DNA of 64,000 bases from NCBI GenBank assembly GCA_024304985.1, contig JAMWZC010000006.1, forward strand, positions 62,001 through 126,000. The letters run 5' to 3'. Made by a program: the position numbers and the translations under genes. This DNA is from Paracoccaceae bacterium (GTDB lineage: Bacteria > Pseudomonadota > Alphaproteobacteria > Rhodobacterales > Rhodobacteraceae). Shown here one piece after another: positions 27,089 to 38,531 of the stretch (positions within the stretch are counted from its first letter, which is position 1; each line of letters opens with the position of its first letter). Under the pieces are notes generated by a model, which saw only the letters and a program-made list of their open reading frames with translations, did not search any database and was not told where the DNA came from.

Positions 27089-27975
27089 CAGCGGCGGATC
27101 GCCAGACGTGCGGCCAGCCAGCCGATCAGGATCATTGTCGCGTCGATCAGCAGATAGGGGCGCAAGGCCACCGGGTCGGCCATGTCGATCTGCAACCGGA
27201 ACAGCGCCAGCCCCGACAGCGTCCCTTCCGCCGACAGGATCAGCAACGCACTGGCATTCGACATGAAATGCAGCCCGATCGCCGGCCCCAGAGTGCCCGC
27301 CCGCGCGGTCAGATCAGCCGCAGCCAGCGCAAAGCCAGCGGCCCAAAGCATGATCAACCCACCGTTGGCCCCGGCATCCGGGCGGTAATGCAACACCCCG
27401 AACAGCAGCGCAGGGGCGACCATCCAGATCACCGGGCTGCGAAACCGCGCTGCCAGTTGTTGCTGCAGATAGCCGCGGAACAGGATCTCCTCGGCCGATG
27501 TCTGGATCAGGACGGCCAAAAGCGCCAAAGGCAAAAGCAAAAGCCATCGCAAGGGGGGCAGGCCCGCGCTGACCGGATCGTCAAACCCCCATGGCGGCAA
27601 CACCGCAATGGCGATTCCCAACGCGATCAGCACCGCCACCACCGCCCCGAATTGCCGCATCATCAAGGGGATCGGCCCCAAAAGGGTCAAAGGACTGCGC
27701 CGGTGCAACTGCGCGGTCACCACCACCACGGCCAGCGTCATGATCAGAAAGCTGTAAAGCAGGGTCAAGACCCCGGCGGCGGTCTGGCCCGTCCCCTCCA
27801 GCCGGGTGATGTCGCGGTGCAGCGCGTCACCGCCATAGGTCAGCACGGCCATGTGAAACAGCGCAGTCAGGCCAAGCACGATCGCCACGATCAGGACAAG
27901 CCCTAACAGCAGGCGCCAGATCTCGGCCCGGCGGCGTGCGGGCGCGACAAAGGCGGAATGGGCATCATATCGCAT
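27088..27975 (-). CDS. CPBP family intramembrane metalloprotease (first copy)
   Basis: A 295-residue paralogue of the downstream gene, with the same order of segments. The motif SAEEILFRGY gives Glu162, Glu163 and Arg167, and later histidines lie in LHYRPDA and GLHFMSNA. Both copies share QQQLAARF/Y after the motif, so they arose by tandem duplication. The ATG at 27975 is chosen because it aligns with the N-terminus of the paralogue; a TTG at 27990, with GGAG six bases before it, is a real alternative. Confidence 0.85.
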   Translation of the reverse strand: MRYDAHSAFVAPARRRAEIWRLLLGLVLIVAIVLGLTALFHMAVLTYGGDALHRDITRLEGTGQTAAGVLTLLYSFLIMTLAVVVVTAQLHRRSPLTLLGPIPLMMRQFGAVVAVLIALGIAIAVLPPWGFDDPVSAGLPPLRWLLLLPLALLAVLIQTSAEEILFRGYLQQQLAARFRSPVIWMVAPALLFGVLHYRPDAGANGGLIMLWAAGFALAAADLTARAGTLGPAIGLHFMSNASALLILSAEGTLSGLALFRLQIDMADPVALRPYLLIDATMILIGWLAARLAIRR

Positions 27976-28066
27976 AGGGGCGGCCTGCAAGACATTCTCC
28001 GCCCGAAACTAGCGCGCCGGACCGATGCCGAACAGGGGGGTCGTCCCCCGACATCATGTCTTTGCC

Positions 28067-29050
28067 TCAGGCCGGCCGGGACGAGGCGATGCGCAGCACG
28101 TCCAGATAGGTCTCGGCGATCTGCATCCGCGCCGCATGGCCCCGCGCCACCAGCATCTGGTGCAGACGTGGCAGGTTCCGCGCGGGCACATGCATCACCA
28201 GATGATGCTCAAGATGGTAATTGACCCAATAGGGCGCCACCAGCAGCCGCATCAGCGGCCCCGCCTTCGTCGTGCGCGTGTTGCGCAAAGGGTCATCCAC
28301 CGCCTCGACCGCGCCATGTTCCGCGATATTGCGGATGCGCAGGACCAGCTGGAACCACGTCAGCAGCGGCAACACCCAGAAGGCCAGCCACCACCACCAC
28401 GCGCCCACCGCCCACATCAGCGCGAACAGCACCGCATTGGCAATCAGCGCCCGCCCGATCACAGGGCCGGAAAACGCCTGCGCCAATTCCTGTGCGCCGG
28501 GCTGGCCTTCCACCTCGCCCGCCATCTTCAGCGCGAACATGATCTGTTGGCTGCGCTGCTTGATCCCCGTGCGCCCCGTGATGTCGCGCCACAGTTTGCG
28601 CCGCAGCGACGCGCGGGTCGTGGGAAAGGGTTTCGACAGGATCAGATCGGGGTCTTCCTCCGTCTGCGTATGCCGATGGTGTTTCAGGTGATAGCGCCGA
28701 TATTCGGCCAGATCGGCCAGAATGGGCCGCCCGCACAGCCACTCGCCCACCCACTCATTCAGGGCGCGCGACCGGAACAGCGCGTTATGCGCCGCCTCAT
28801 GCATCAGGATCGCCAGACCCAGCTGCCGCGACCCGATGATCACCACGGCCAGCAGGAATGTCAGCGGATTCGGCCACACCCCGAACAGCGCCAGCGCCAG
28901 CGCGATGGTGCCCCAGCAATGCAGGATCAGCCACCCGCCCCAAAGGTCGGATCGTTCCGCCAGCGCCCGGATCTCCTCGGTCGAAAAGAAGTCGCGCCCC
29001 AGCGCCTGATGGGACTTGCCCGCCATATCCATCTTGCTGTCCGGTGCCAT
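28067..29050 (-). CDS. Fatty acid desaturase family protein
   Basis: A 327-residue membrane di-iron desaturase. The three histidine boxes are HEAAHN (84-89), HLKHHRHTQ (about 120-128) and HLEHHLVMH (about 284-292). Four hydrophobic segments surround them. Members introduce double bonds into fatty acyl chains or modify carotenoids; the membrane-lipid role is the likelier one. The start at 29050 follows GGGAGG; the frame extends upstream to 29101 without a binding site. Confidence 0.88.
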   Translation of the reverse strand: MAPDSKMDMAGKSHQALGRDFFSTEEIRALAERSDLWGGWLILHCWGTIALALALFGVWPNPLTFLLAVVIIGSRQLGLAILMHEAAHNALFRSRALNEWVGEWLCGRPILADLAEYRRYHLKHHRHTQTEEDPDLILSKPFPTTRASLRRKLWRDITGRTGIKQRSQQIMFALKMAGEVEGQPGAQELAQAFSGPVIGRALIANAVLFALMWAVGAWWWWLAFWVLPLLTWFQLVLRIRNIAEHGAVEAVDDPLRNTRTTKAGPLMRLLVAPYWVNYHLEHHLVMHVPARNLPRLHQMLVARGHAARMQIAETYLDVLRIASSRPA

Positions 29051-29216
29051 CTCGTCCTCCCCTCCGCGATGATGGGCACAGTCTTTGCCTGCAAACCGCA
29101 TGTGTCAACGCCGCAGCAGGCCCGCGCGCCCTGTGACGCCACGTCCGTCAATCACCCTTGTGCCATGCCAAACGCTTCTTTATTCCGAACCGGACACAGT
29201 TACCGGGGAGGCCGCC

Positions 29217-30953
29217 ATGTCCACAAAACCGCGCATCGACAAATCCAAGTTGCCCAGCCGCTATGTGACCGAGGGGCCCGCCCGCGCGCCGCATCGGTCA
29301 TATCTCTACGCCATGGGCCTGAACGAGGAAGAGATCCACCAGCCTCTGGTCGGCGTCGCGACCTGCTGGAACGAGGCCGCCCCCTGCAACATCGCCCTGA
29401 ACCGTCAGGCGCAAGCCGTGAAGATGGGCGTCAAGCAAGCCTTCGGCACCCCGCGCGAATTCACCACGATCACCGTGACCGACGGCATCGCCATGGGTCA
29501 CGAGGGGATGCGCTCATCCCTCGCCAGCCGCGAGGCGATTGCCGACACGGTTGAACTGACCATGCGCGGCCATTGCTATGATGCGATTGTCGGTCTGGCC
29601 GGCTGCGACAAATCCCTGCCCGGCATGATGATGGCCATGGTCCGCCTGAACGTGCCGTCCGTCTTCATCTATGGCGGGTCGATCCTGCCGGGCCGCCTGA
29701 ACGGCAAGGACGTGACCGTGCAGGACGTGTTCGAAGCCGTGGGCCAGCATCAGGCCGGCAACATGTCCGATGCCGAGCTTGAAATTCTGGAACGCGTCGC
29801 TTGCCCGACTTCGGGGGCTTGCGGCGGTCAGTTCACCGCCAACACCATGGCCTGCGTGTCCGAGGCGATCGGCCTTGCGCTGATGAACTCCTCCGGCATG
29901 CCCGCCCCCTATGAAAGCCGCGACCAGTATGGCGAGGCGTCGGGACGTGCGGTCATGAACCTGATCGAAAAGAACATCCGCGCCCGTGACGTGGTCACGC
30001 TCAAGGCGCTGGAGAACGCGGCCCGCGTCGTGGCCTGCACCGGCGGCTCGACCAACGCGGGGCTGCACCTGCCCGCCATCGCCCACGAGGCCGGCATCGA
30101 CTTCTATCTGGACGATGTCTGCGAAATCTTCCGCGACACCCCCTATTTCGTGAACCTCAAGCCGGGTGGCGATTACGTCGCCAAGGATCTTTATGAAGCG
30201 GGCGGCGTGCCGGTCGTGATGAAGGAACTGCGCAAGGCGGGTCTCATCCACGAGGATTGCATCACCGCCAGCGGCTACAGCATCGGCGAGGAACTGGACA
30301 AGATCACCCGCGAAGCGGATGGCAAGGTCATCCACACCGTTGCCAACCCGATCACCAAGACCGGCGGCGTCGTCGGCCTCAAGGGCAATCTGGCCCCCAC
30401 CGGTGCCATCGTGAAAGTGGCGGGCATGTCCGAGGATCAGCAGGTCTTCACCGGCCCCGCCCGCGTCTTCGAATGCGAGGAAGACGCCTTCGCCGCCGTG
30501 CAGAAGCGCGACTACAAGGAAGGCGACGTCATCGTCATCCGCAACGAAGGCCCCGCAGGCGGCCCCGGCATGCGCGAGATGCTGGCCACCACCGCGGCCC
30601 TGTCCGGTCAGGGCATGGGCAAGAAGGTGGCGCTGATCACCGATGGCCGTTTCTCTGGCGCGACCCGTGGTTTCTGCGTCGGCCATGTCGGACCCGAGGC
30701 GGCGCATGGTGGCCCCATCGCCCTGATCAAGGATGGCGACATGATCACCCTGAACGCCATCAAGGGCGAAATCAGCGTCGCTCTGACCGATGCCGAACTT
30801 GAGGCGCGCAAAGCCGACTGGAAAGGCCCGCGCCCCACGATCTATGCCAGCGGCGCGCTCTGGAAGTACGCCCAGCAGGTCGGTGAAACCTACAAGGGTG
30901 CAGTCACCCATCCGGGTGCCAAGGCCGAGAAACATATCTATATGGATCTCTGA
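29217..30953 (+). CDS. ilvD: Dihydroxy-acid dehydratase
   Basis: A 578-residue iron-sulfur dehydratase of valine, isoleucine and leucine synthesis. Likely cluster ligands are Cys57 (APCN), Cys130 (GLAGCDKS) and Cys202 ([10 protein letters not shown]); [11 protein letters not shown] near the C-terminus is the other family hallmark. Length and motifs are close to the standard bacterial enzyme. The start at 29217 follows GGGGAGG. It is divergent from the desaturase gene. Confidence 0.97.
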   Translation: MSTKPRIDKSKLPSRYVTEGPARAPHRSYLYAMGLNEEEIHQPLVGVATCWNEAAPCNIALNRQAQAVKMGVKQAFGTPREFTTITVTDGIAMGHEGMRSSLASREAIADTVELTMRGHCYDAIVGLAGCDKSLPGMMMAMVRLNVPSVFIYGGSILPGRLNGKDVTVQDVFEAVGQHQAGNMSDAELEILERVACPTSGACGGQFTANTMACVSEAIGLALMNSSGMPAPYESRDQYGEASGRAVMNLIEKNIRARDVVTLKALENAARVVACTGGSTNAGLHLPAIAHEAGIDFYLDDVCEIFRDTPYFVNLKPGGDYVAKDLYEAGGVPVVMKELRKAGLIHEDCITASGYSIGEELDKITREADGKVIHTVANPITKTGGVVGLKGNLAPTGAIVKVAGMSEDQQVFTGPARVFECEEDAFAAVQKRDYKEGDVIVIRNEGPAGGPGMREMLATTAALSGQGMGKKVALITDGRFSGATRGFCVGHVGPEAAHGGPIALIKDGDMITLNAIKGEISVALTDAELEARKADWKGPRPTIYASGALWKYAQQVGETYKGAVTHPGAKAEKHIYMDL

Positions 30954-30966
30954 CATCGGTATCCGG

Positions 30967-31569
30967 GTGCCAACACGGGCAGCGATTGCCCTGTCGCTGG
31001 TTATGATGCTGGCGGGCTGTCTTGCGATGACGGGCGGGCCTTCGGGCGTGCCCGTCCTGCGCGAGGCGACCTTGGCCGGCGGCGCAGTCGTTTTGAAACC
31101 GCCGCCCGGCTATTGCATCGACGCGCGCAGTTTCAGCGACAGGCCCGGCGGTGGCTTTGCCCTCATCGGCAGTTGCGCCAGCCTGACCGGCGAAGCGGCG
31201 GGCGTTCTGGTGGAACCCGCGATCATCACGATTTCGGCCTCCCCCGCCCAAGACGACGCGGTGGCGACCGACAGCCGCGCCTTCCAGACAGCTTTGGGGC
31301 GCGGGCGCATCCTCAAGGCCATCAGCCGCGACGACGGGCTCAGCCTCCTGCAGGTCGAAGGCGGGTCCCGCGTGCCGCCGAGCGCCGACCCGCGTCACTG
31401 GCGGGGACTGATGACGGTGCAGGGACAGGTTCTGGGCCTCGCGCTTTATGCCGGGATCGACAGCCCCATGGTCGCGGATCCGGGGATGCAGATGATGATC
31501 GATCTGGCCGATGCGATCCGCAGCGACAGTGCAGCCGCGGCGACAACGGCGGCGAATGCGGCCGAGTGA
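30967..31569 (+). CDS. Predicted lipoprotein of unknown function
   Basis: A 200-residue protein from a GTG at 30967, thirteen bases after ilvD. The first 18 residues form a signal ending LAGC, a lipobox. The mature part begins with a GGAVVLKPPPGYCIDARSF stretch and has a second cysteine pair, and it ends in an alanine-rich tail. I recognise similar uncharacterised lipoproteins in Rhodobacterales but no functional family. No clear ribosome binding site precedes the GTG, so the start rests on the signal peptide. Confidence 0.7.
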   Translation: MPTRAAIALSLVMMLAGCLAMTGGPSGVPVLREATLAGGAVVLKPPPGYCIDARSFSDRPGGGFALIGSCASLTGEAAGVLVEPAIITISASPAQDDAVATDSRAFQTALGRGRILKAISRDDGLSLLQVEGGSRVPPSADPRHWRGLMTVQGQVLGLALYAGIDSPMVADPGMQMMIDLADAIRSDSAAAATTAANAAE

Positions 31570-31704
31570 TCGCCTCACAGCGTTTCCCGAATTGCATCAG
31601 TCGAAAGCGTCGTTAAATATTGTTTCTGTAAATGTCGTTACAGGCTTGCGGGTGGCGACAAGGGCCACAGGTCAGGCAACCGGGTAAAAGGGCGGATCAA
31701 GGCA

Positions 31705-32478
31705 ATGGCAGAGTTGGGCGGCAAGATGTTTCAGGCAATCGCCTTCGCGCGCAGCCGCAACCGCTGGGCCAATGCCGCACGCCAGGCAGACAAGACCGAC
31801 CTCTCCGAATTGCGCGTGCAACGCCAGCGCGCACGCCAGTTGCGCCGCCATCTGGACGAGCTGATTCATGTCGCCGAAAGCCGGCTTGCCCTGCCGATGA
31901 TCGGCTCCACCGCCTTCCGCCGCCCGCATGGCTCGGACTGGGGATGGCGGCCCGAACTGTGGCGCGGTCCGTTGCCAACACCCGGTCTTGCCTCGGTCCA
32001 GAGCAAAAGCATGCTGGGCAGCGAAGTGACCCTGTTTCACGACTGCGACCGCTCCGAACTGACCCTGCGCCAGCTACGCAACCGGCGCGAACAGGATCTC
32101 GCCCCCTTCGGCCTGCGGATGGATGTGTTCCGCTTCGATGGCTCCTTTCTGTCGCTTGTGGTGGATCTGCCGCCTGACGCGGTCGCGGGCCTCAAGCGGC
32201 GGCACCTGATCCGCATGAACACCATCGTCGAGATGGAAAAGCCGCTGGAAATCTTTGCCCGTCTGAACATCCGGCACGGCCCCAATACCGAACAGATCGT
32301 GCGCGAACTGCCCCTGCATGAAGAGGACATCATGGTCGAATTCGATCTGGCCTATTCCAACATGAACGAAAAGCGGGTCGAGAAAGCCTGGATCGACCTG
32401 ATCTTCGAGGGCCCAGAAATGAACCAGGTCGTTCTGCGCGACCTGACTTTCAGCCGCCGCCCCCGCGCCGAACTCTAG
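31705..32478 (+). CDS. DUF6478-like conserved protein
   Basis: A 257-residue soluble protein. The N-terminal part is basic and helical (RSRNRWANAARQADKTDLSEL, RQRARQLRRHLDELI), followed by a predicted beta-rich domain with SDWGWRPELW, SLVVDLP and FDLAYSNMNEKRVEKAWIDLIFE. This matches my memory of a Rhodobacterales-restricted unknown family (DUF6478). It has no catalytic motif. It is followed by two small genes on the same strand, which may form one operon. Confidence 0.75.
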   Translation: MAELGGKMFQAIAFARSRNRWANAARQADKTDLSELRVQRQRARQLRRHLDELIHVAESRLALPMIGSTAFRRPHGSDWGWRPELWRGPLPTPGLASVQSKSMLGSEVTLFHDCDRSELTLRQLRNRREQDLAPFGLRMDVFRFDGSFLSLVVDLPPDAVAGLKRRHLIRMNTIVEMEKPLEIFARLNIRHGPNTEQIVRELPLHEEDIMVEFDLAYSNMNEKRVEKAWIDLIFEGPEMNQVVLRDLTFSRRPRAEL

Positions 32479-32519
32479 AACCTGCCCAAGTCTCGTCATT
32501 TACCCGTAAGGATGGTCCC

Positions 32520-32897
32520 GTGAGCGATCTGAAAGTCACCAAGACACGCCTGTTTCAAGGCATATGGGAAGGGCTCGTCACAGGCACAGCCCCCGGCCAC
32601 CGTCCTGCGATAGCCGTGACCCATCTGGAACAGCCCGTCCCCGGCGCCGAACTGCTTGAGGCACCTGAAACCGCAGGCGGCTGGCTCCTGCGCATCCCTG
32701 TCCCGCGTGAGGCGCTCAGCGACGGGATACACACCTTCCTGATCCGCAGCGCCGACACAGGCGAGACTCTGGCCAGTTTTGCCATTCTCGCGGGCGAAGC
32801 TCTGGCCGACGATATCCGCGCCGAAATGGACCTCCTGCGCGAGGAACTGGACCTTCTCAAGCGCGCCTTCCGGCGGCATTGTCTCGAGACGATGTAG
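32520..32897 (+). CDS. Small conserved protein of unknown function
   Basis: A 125-residue protein starting at a GTG at 32520. The first 90 residues look like a beta-sandwich, with alternating hydrophobics in LLRIPVPREALSDGIHTFLI. The last 35 residues form a charged helix rich in Glu/Leu/Arg (EMDLLREELDLLKRAF) that could be a coiled coil. I do not recognise the family. It sits 41 bases after the DUF6478-like gene and 14 before the next. Confidence 0.65.
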   Translation: MSDLKVTKTRLFQGIWEGLVTGTAPGHRPAIAVTHLEQPVPGAELLEAPETAGGWLLRIPVPREALSDGIHTFLIRSADTGETLASFAILAGEALADDIRAEMDLLREELDLLKRAFRRHCLETM

Positions 32898-32911
32898 AAA
32901 AGGACAGCCCC

Positions 32912-33205
32912 ATGATCACCGAAATCGTCACCTTCCCGATCCCCGACGGCATGACCCGCGAACAGGTCATCGCCAATTTCGAGGCGACGATGCCCGGCTG
33001 GGCCGCCAATCCCGATCTGATCCGCAAGAACTACCTCTACGATCCCGAAGGGCGGCGCGGCGGCGGCGTCTACCTGTGGAAAACGCGTGAAGCCGCCCAA
33101 TCAGGCCATGACGCGGCATGGTGCGAAAAGGTGCGCGGCATCTACGGCGCGCCACCCAGTTTCGCCTATTTCGAGACACCCTTCGTGCTGGACAACACCC
33201 TCTGA
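32912..33205 (+). CDS. Small YdhR-like monooxygenase-type (dimeric alpha/beta barrel) protein
   Basis: A 97-residue protein with the ferredoxin-like strand-helix pattern of antibiotic-biosynthesis monooxygenase/YdhR folds: TEIVTFPIPDGMT at the N-terminus, GGGVYLWKTREAAQ in the middle and FAYFETPFVLDN at the end. Such proteins usually dimerise; many are uncharacterised. The ATG at 32912 follows AAAGGA. An in-frame ATG at 32879 overlaps the previous gene and is not favoured. Confidence 0.7.
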   Translation: MITEIVTFPIPDGMTREQVIANFEATMPGWAANPDLIRKNYLYDPEGRRGGGVYLWKTREAAQSGHDAAWCEKVRGIYGAPPSFAYFETPFVLDNTL

Positions 33206-33225
33206 CGGCGATGCCCGCCTCCTGA

Positions 33226-35319
<2,094 letters not shown>

Positions 35320-35324
35320 CCCCT

Positions 35325-35346
35325 CTTCATCTTGCCTAAAATACTC
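35325..35346 (-). repeat. Dispersed intergenic element, GATGAAG subtype
   Basis: On the minus strand it reads GAGTATTTTAGGCAAGATGA followed by AG. It starts six bases after the fadH stop, between convergent genes, and is followed by a GC-rich hairpin. Confidence 0.7.
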
Positions 35347-35352
35347 CGGGGT

Positions 35353-35380
35353 CCGGGGCAGCGCCCCGGCTCTGCCCCGG
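35353..35380. terminator. Bidirectional terminator hairpin
   Basis: A perfect 9-bp stem CCGGGGCAG / CTGCCCCGG with a 10-base loop between the convergent ends of fadH and the glutamine-synthetase-like gene. No strong T-run follows, so termination efficiency is uncertain. Confidence 0.6.
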
Positions 35381-35382
35381 TA

Positions 35383-36780
35383 TCACACCGTATGCAGATA
35401 CAGATCGTAATCCACATCCGAAATCGTCCGCGCCACGCGGGCATATTCCGCCGCTTTCACCGCCACGAAGGTGCGGTGCATATCCTCGCCCAAAGCGCCC
35501 TTCAGAAAGCCCGAGTCCCGCGCCGCCGCGATCGCCGCGCCCCAGTCGCGCGGGATGCTGTCATCGCCCCCCGCCTCGTCATAGCCATTCCCGGTCGTCT
35601 CGGGCCCCGGATCCATCCGCTGCGCCAGCCCGTGCCTGATCCCCGCCAGCACGGTCGCCGCCACCAGATAGGGGTTTGCATCCACCCCCGCCGGGCGATG
35701 CTCGATCCGCCGCGCGCGCTTGTCGCCCGCCGGGATGCGCAGCGCCACGGAACGGTTATTGACCCCCCAACTGGTGGACACGGGCGCATAGCTCTGGTTG
35801 GCGAAGCGCCGCCATGAATTGGCATGGGGCGCGAACACCAGCATCGATTCCCCCATCGTGTCGCGCAACCCGCCCAAAGCGTGCAGCAAAGGCTCTGACC
35901 AAGCCCCTTCAACGCTTTCGGTAAACACATTCCGCCCCTCGGCGTCCTGCAAGGACACATGGAAATGCATCCCCGAACCGGCATAATCCTCGATCGGCTT
36001 GGCCATGAAACAGGCGGTCACCCCATGCGCCCGCGCCTGCGCCCGCACGATCCGCTTCAACCGCATCAGATCATCGGCGGCCTGCATCACATCAGTGCGG
36101 TAATGCAGCGTCAGCTCATATTGCCCCGGCGCATATTCCGAAATCATCGTCTCGGCCTTGATCCCGGCCTTTTCCGCGCCCGCGTAAATGTCGGAAAACA
36201 ACGGTAGCATCCCATGCAGGTGATCGACCGAATAGACTTCCGTCCGGTGGCTCGCCCGCCCGTCCAGCACATCCGCCGCAGGGCGCACCCGCCCATCCGC
36301 CCCGCGCTCATTGGCCAGCAGGAAGAACTCCAATTCAAACGCGCCTGCGGGATAAAGCCCCTCCGCCGCCATCGCATCCACCTGCGCCTGCAAGGCATGG
36401 CGCGGGTCCGATGTCATCGGCTCCCCCTCCAGTGTATAAAGCGACATCAACACCTCGCCGCGCGGCGGCACGGTGCCGTGCAGGGGTTTCAGCGTGCCGG
36501 GAATGGGCCAGGCCCGCAGATCGCCATCACCCTGATCCCAGATCAACCCGGTCTCATGCACATCCTCGCCGCAGATATCCAGACCGAGGATTGAGATCGG
36601 CAAAAACCGCCCCGACTGGTAGAACGCCAGCAGTTCGTGCCGCCGGATGATCTTGCCCCGCCCGATCCCGTTGGAATCATGCAGCACGATATCGAAGGCC
36701 TCGATCTCGGGGTGCGCCTCAAGAAAGGCTTCCGCCTCGGTCACACTCGCGCCCGAAGGGGCAGGGGTCTTGTTCGTCAT
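35383..36780 (-). CDS. Glutamine synthetase family ligase (gamma-glutamylputrescine synthetase-like)
   Basis: A 465-residue ATP-dependent ligase. It has the N-terminal GS beta-grasp region (about 20-110) and the catalytic barrel with GAFELEFFLL, GQYELTLHYRTD, the ammonium/histidine loop GSGMHFHVSLQD and NRSVALRIPAG. PuuA-type enzymes glutamylate amines such as putrescine; others act on ethanolamine or aniline. It begins one base after the aminotransferase stop, so the two are co-translated. Context suggests amine catabolism rather than ammonium assimilation. Substrate unresolved. Confidence 0.85.
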   Translation of the reverse strand: MTNKTPAPSGASVTEAEAFLEAHPEIEAFDIVLHDSNGIGRGKIIRRHELLAFYQSGRFLPISILGLDICGEDVHETGLIWDQGDGDLRAWPIPGTLKPLHGTVPPRGEVLMSLYTLEGEPMTSDPRHALQAQVDAMAAEGLYPAGAFELEFFLLANERGADGRVRPAADVLDGRASHRTEVYSVDHLHGMLPLFSDIYAGAEKAGIKAETMISEYAPGQYELTLHYRTDVMQAADDLMRLKRIVRAQARAHGVTACFMAKPIEDYAGSGMHFHVSLQDAEGRNVFTESVEGAWSEPLLHALGGLRDTMGESMLVFAPHANSWRRFANQSYAPVSTSWGVNNRSVALRIPAGDKRARRIEHRPAGVDANPYLVAATVLAGIRHGLAQRMDPGPETTGNGYDEAGGDDSIPRDWGAAIAAARDSGFLKGALGEDMHRTFVAVKAAEYARVARTISDVDYDLYLHTV

Positions 36781-36781
36781 C

Positions 36782-38179
36782 TCAATCCTCATCCGGCCCG
36801 AACAGCAGGGCCAACGTCTCATCAAACGCGGCAATCAGCCGGTCGATCTGTGTCGTCGTGGTCACCGGGCTGACCAGCATCATGTTGTGAAAGGGCGCGA
36901 TCAGACAGCCTCGGTTCAGAAGGCAGGTATGCACTACCCCCTCCACCTCCGGCTGATGCGCCGCCTCCGCCTCGGTCCCGTTGCGCAAAGGCCCCGGCGC
37001 ACAGATGAATTCCACCCGCGCCCCCACCCGCACCACATGCCATGGCGCGCCATGCCGGGCGATGGCGGCACTTAACCCCGCCTCCAACCGCGCGGCTCCA
37101 GCCTCCATATGAGCATAAGCCTCCGGCGTCATCACCTCGGCCAGCGTCGCGCGCAAACAGACGAATTGCATCGGGTTCGCCGACAGCGTGGTCCCCATCC
37201 CGGAATGGCCGGGTGCCCGCATGGCATTATAGGCGGCAAACCGCGTGGCCACATCATCCCGCAGCCCCCAGATGGCCGTCGGCATCCCGCCCGCCACGCA
37301 TTTGCCCGCGACAAAAATATCAGGGTCCAGCCCATGCACGGCGGTGTAACCACCCAAGCCGCTGGACACCGTATGCGTCTCGTCAATGATGAGCAGCGCG
37401 CCATACTGCCGCGACAGCCGCCGCAGCCCCTCATGAAAGCCGGGATCAGGCAGGACCATGCAGGAATTCGTCATCACGGGTTCGGTCAGGATCGCCGCCA
37501 CCTCGCCTGTGGCCAGCGCCGCCTCGACCCCTGCCAGATCGTTGAACTCCACCGCGACGGCGGTCCGGGTCAGATCTGCCACCTGCCCGGTCAGGCCGGG
37601 CCGCGCGACGGTCTGACCGTCCCGCAGGGCCACCATCGCCTCATCCACCGTGCCATGATAGCAGCCGTTGAATACCAGCACGCGTGGCCGCCCCGTCACC
37701 GCGCGTGCCACGCGCAGCGCGAAACGGTTGGCATCGGTCGCGGTCGTGGCGATCTGCCAGCGGAAATCCCCGAACCGTTCGACCAGCAGCCGCCCAGCCT
37801 CCAGCGCCGCTTCGGTCGGCAGCATATAGGTCAGCCCGTCCCTTGCTTGCCGCCTGATGGCGCGCGCGACAGGGGCAGGGGAATGGCCGAACATCGATCC
37901 GGTATCGCCCAGACAGAAATCGTCGATACGGTGCCCGTCCAGATCGGTCAGCCGCGCCTTGCGCGCGCGTGCCACCAGCATCGGAAAGGGCATCGGCCAG
38001 TCCTTCATCCAGTGCATCGGCACACCGTCCAGCCAAGCCTCCGTGCCATCGACCAGCGCCGCCTTTGTAACAGGACGCGCGGCGGCATAGACAGCCGCCT
38101 CACGCGCGCGCACCGTTTCCAGTCGCGCGACCAGCACGCCCGCGATGATATCCGCGCTCTGTTCCCTTACCCCGTCCAT
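36782..38179 (-). CDS. Class III (PLP) aminotransferase, glutamate-1-semialdehyde aminotransferase-like
   Basis: A 465-residue PLP enzyme. The Schiff-base lysine is in FVAGKCVAGGMP (about 293) and the cofactor Asp is in IIDETHTVSSG (about 266). The N-terminal GDTGSMFGHSPAP motif is typical of the GSA-aminotransferase-like aspartate aminotransferase family proteins. The start is uncertain: ATG at 38179 is used, while a TTG at 38200 just after AAAGAGG is possible. It forms a two-gene unit with the ligase downstream. It probably transaminates an amine or amino acid whose identity is not evident. Confidence 0.85.
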   Translation of the reverse strand: MDGVREQSADIIAGVLVARLETVRAREAAVYAAARPVTKAALVDGTEAWLDGVPMHWMKDWPMPFPMLVARARKARLTDLDGHRIDDFCLGDTGSMFGHSPAPVARAIRRQARDGLTYMLPTEAALEAGRLLVERFGDFRWQIATTATDANRFALRVARAVTGRPRVLVFNGCYHGTVDEAMVALRDGQTVARPGLTGQVADLTRTAVAVEFNDLAGVEAALATGEVAAILTEPVMTNSCMVLPDPGFHEGLRRLSRQYGALLIIDETHTVSSGLGGYTAVHGLDPDIFVAGKCVAGGMPTAIWGLRDDVATRFAAYNAMRAPGHSGMGTTLSANPMQFVCLRATLAEVMTPEAYAHMEAGAARLEAGLSAAIARHGAPWHVVRVGARVEFICAPGPLRNGTEAEAAHQPEVEGVVHTCLLNRGCLIAPFHNMMLVSPVTTTTQIDRLIAAFDETLALLFGPDED

Positions 38180-38224
38180 GGCGTCATCACCCCGGCTCAA
38201 GCCTCTTTCCTGCTGTATCCATAT

Positions 38225-38300
38225 ATTTGATCAAATGTGAATGGAACAATTTTGATCCATCTTGCTGATGTTCCTCTGAAATCCCTGTATTTGATCATAT
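38225..38300. promoter_or_regulatory. Cluster of TTTGATC operator-like sites in the 38180-38531 gap
   Basis: The gap of about 350 bases between the aminotransferase and the plus-strand LysR gene holds three related sites: the perfect 12-bp palindrome ATTTGATCAAAT at 38225-38236, ATTTTGATCCAT at about 38249-38260, and ATTTGATCATAT at 38289-38300. They cover the likely minus-strand promoter. The region is clearly more AT-rich than its surroundings. The rest of the gap (38301-38531) holds one dispersed element and no supported gene. The regulator could be the adjacent LysR protein; this is inference. Confidence 0.5.
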
Positions 38301-38371
38301 TTTCAGCCGCCTCTCTGCAAGAGGCCCCACGACAGGCGCAGCCCGTGCCCGGTTGATCCGCCGCGATTATG

Positions 38372-38392
38372 GATATTTCCGGCAAGAAGAAA
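38372..38392 (+). repeat. Dispersed intergenic element, GAAGAAG subtype
   Basis: The copy reads GATATTTCCGGCAAGAAGA followed by AA. It lies about 140 bases upstream of the LysR start, in the large intergenic region. Confidence 0.6.
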
Positions 38393-38531
38393 CAGACGGG
38401 TGACGGACTGTTTCCCCGTTTCCATGCCATTAACGATCCCTGACAATACCCCGATATTGTCCGCACCCTGCCGCAGTCGTGCCCGATTTCGACGCGATAC
38501 CGGAAACAACGCAATGAAAAGGGTGTCGCGC

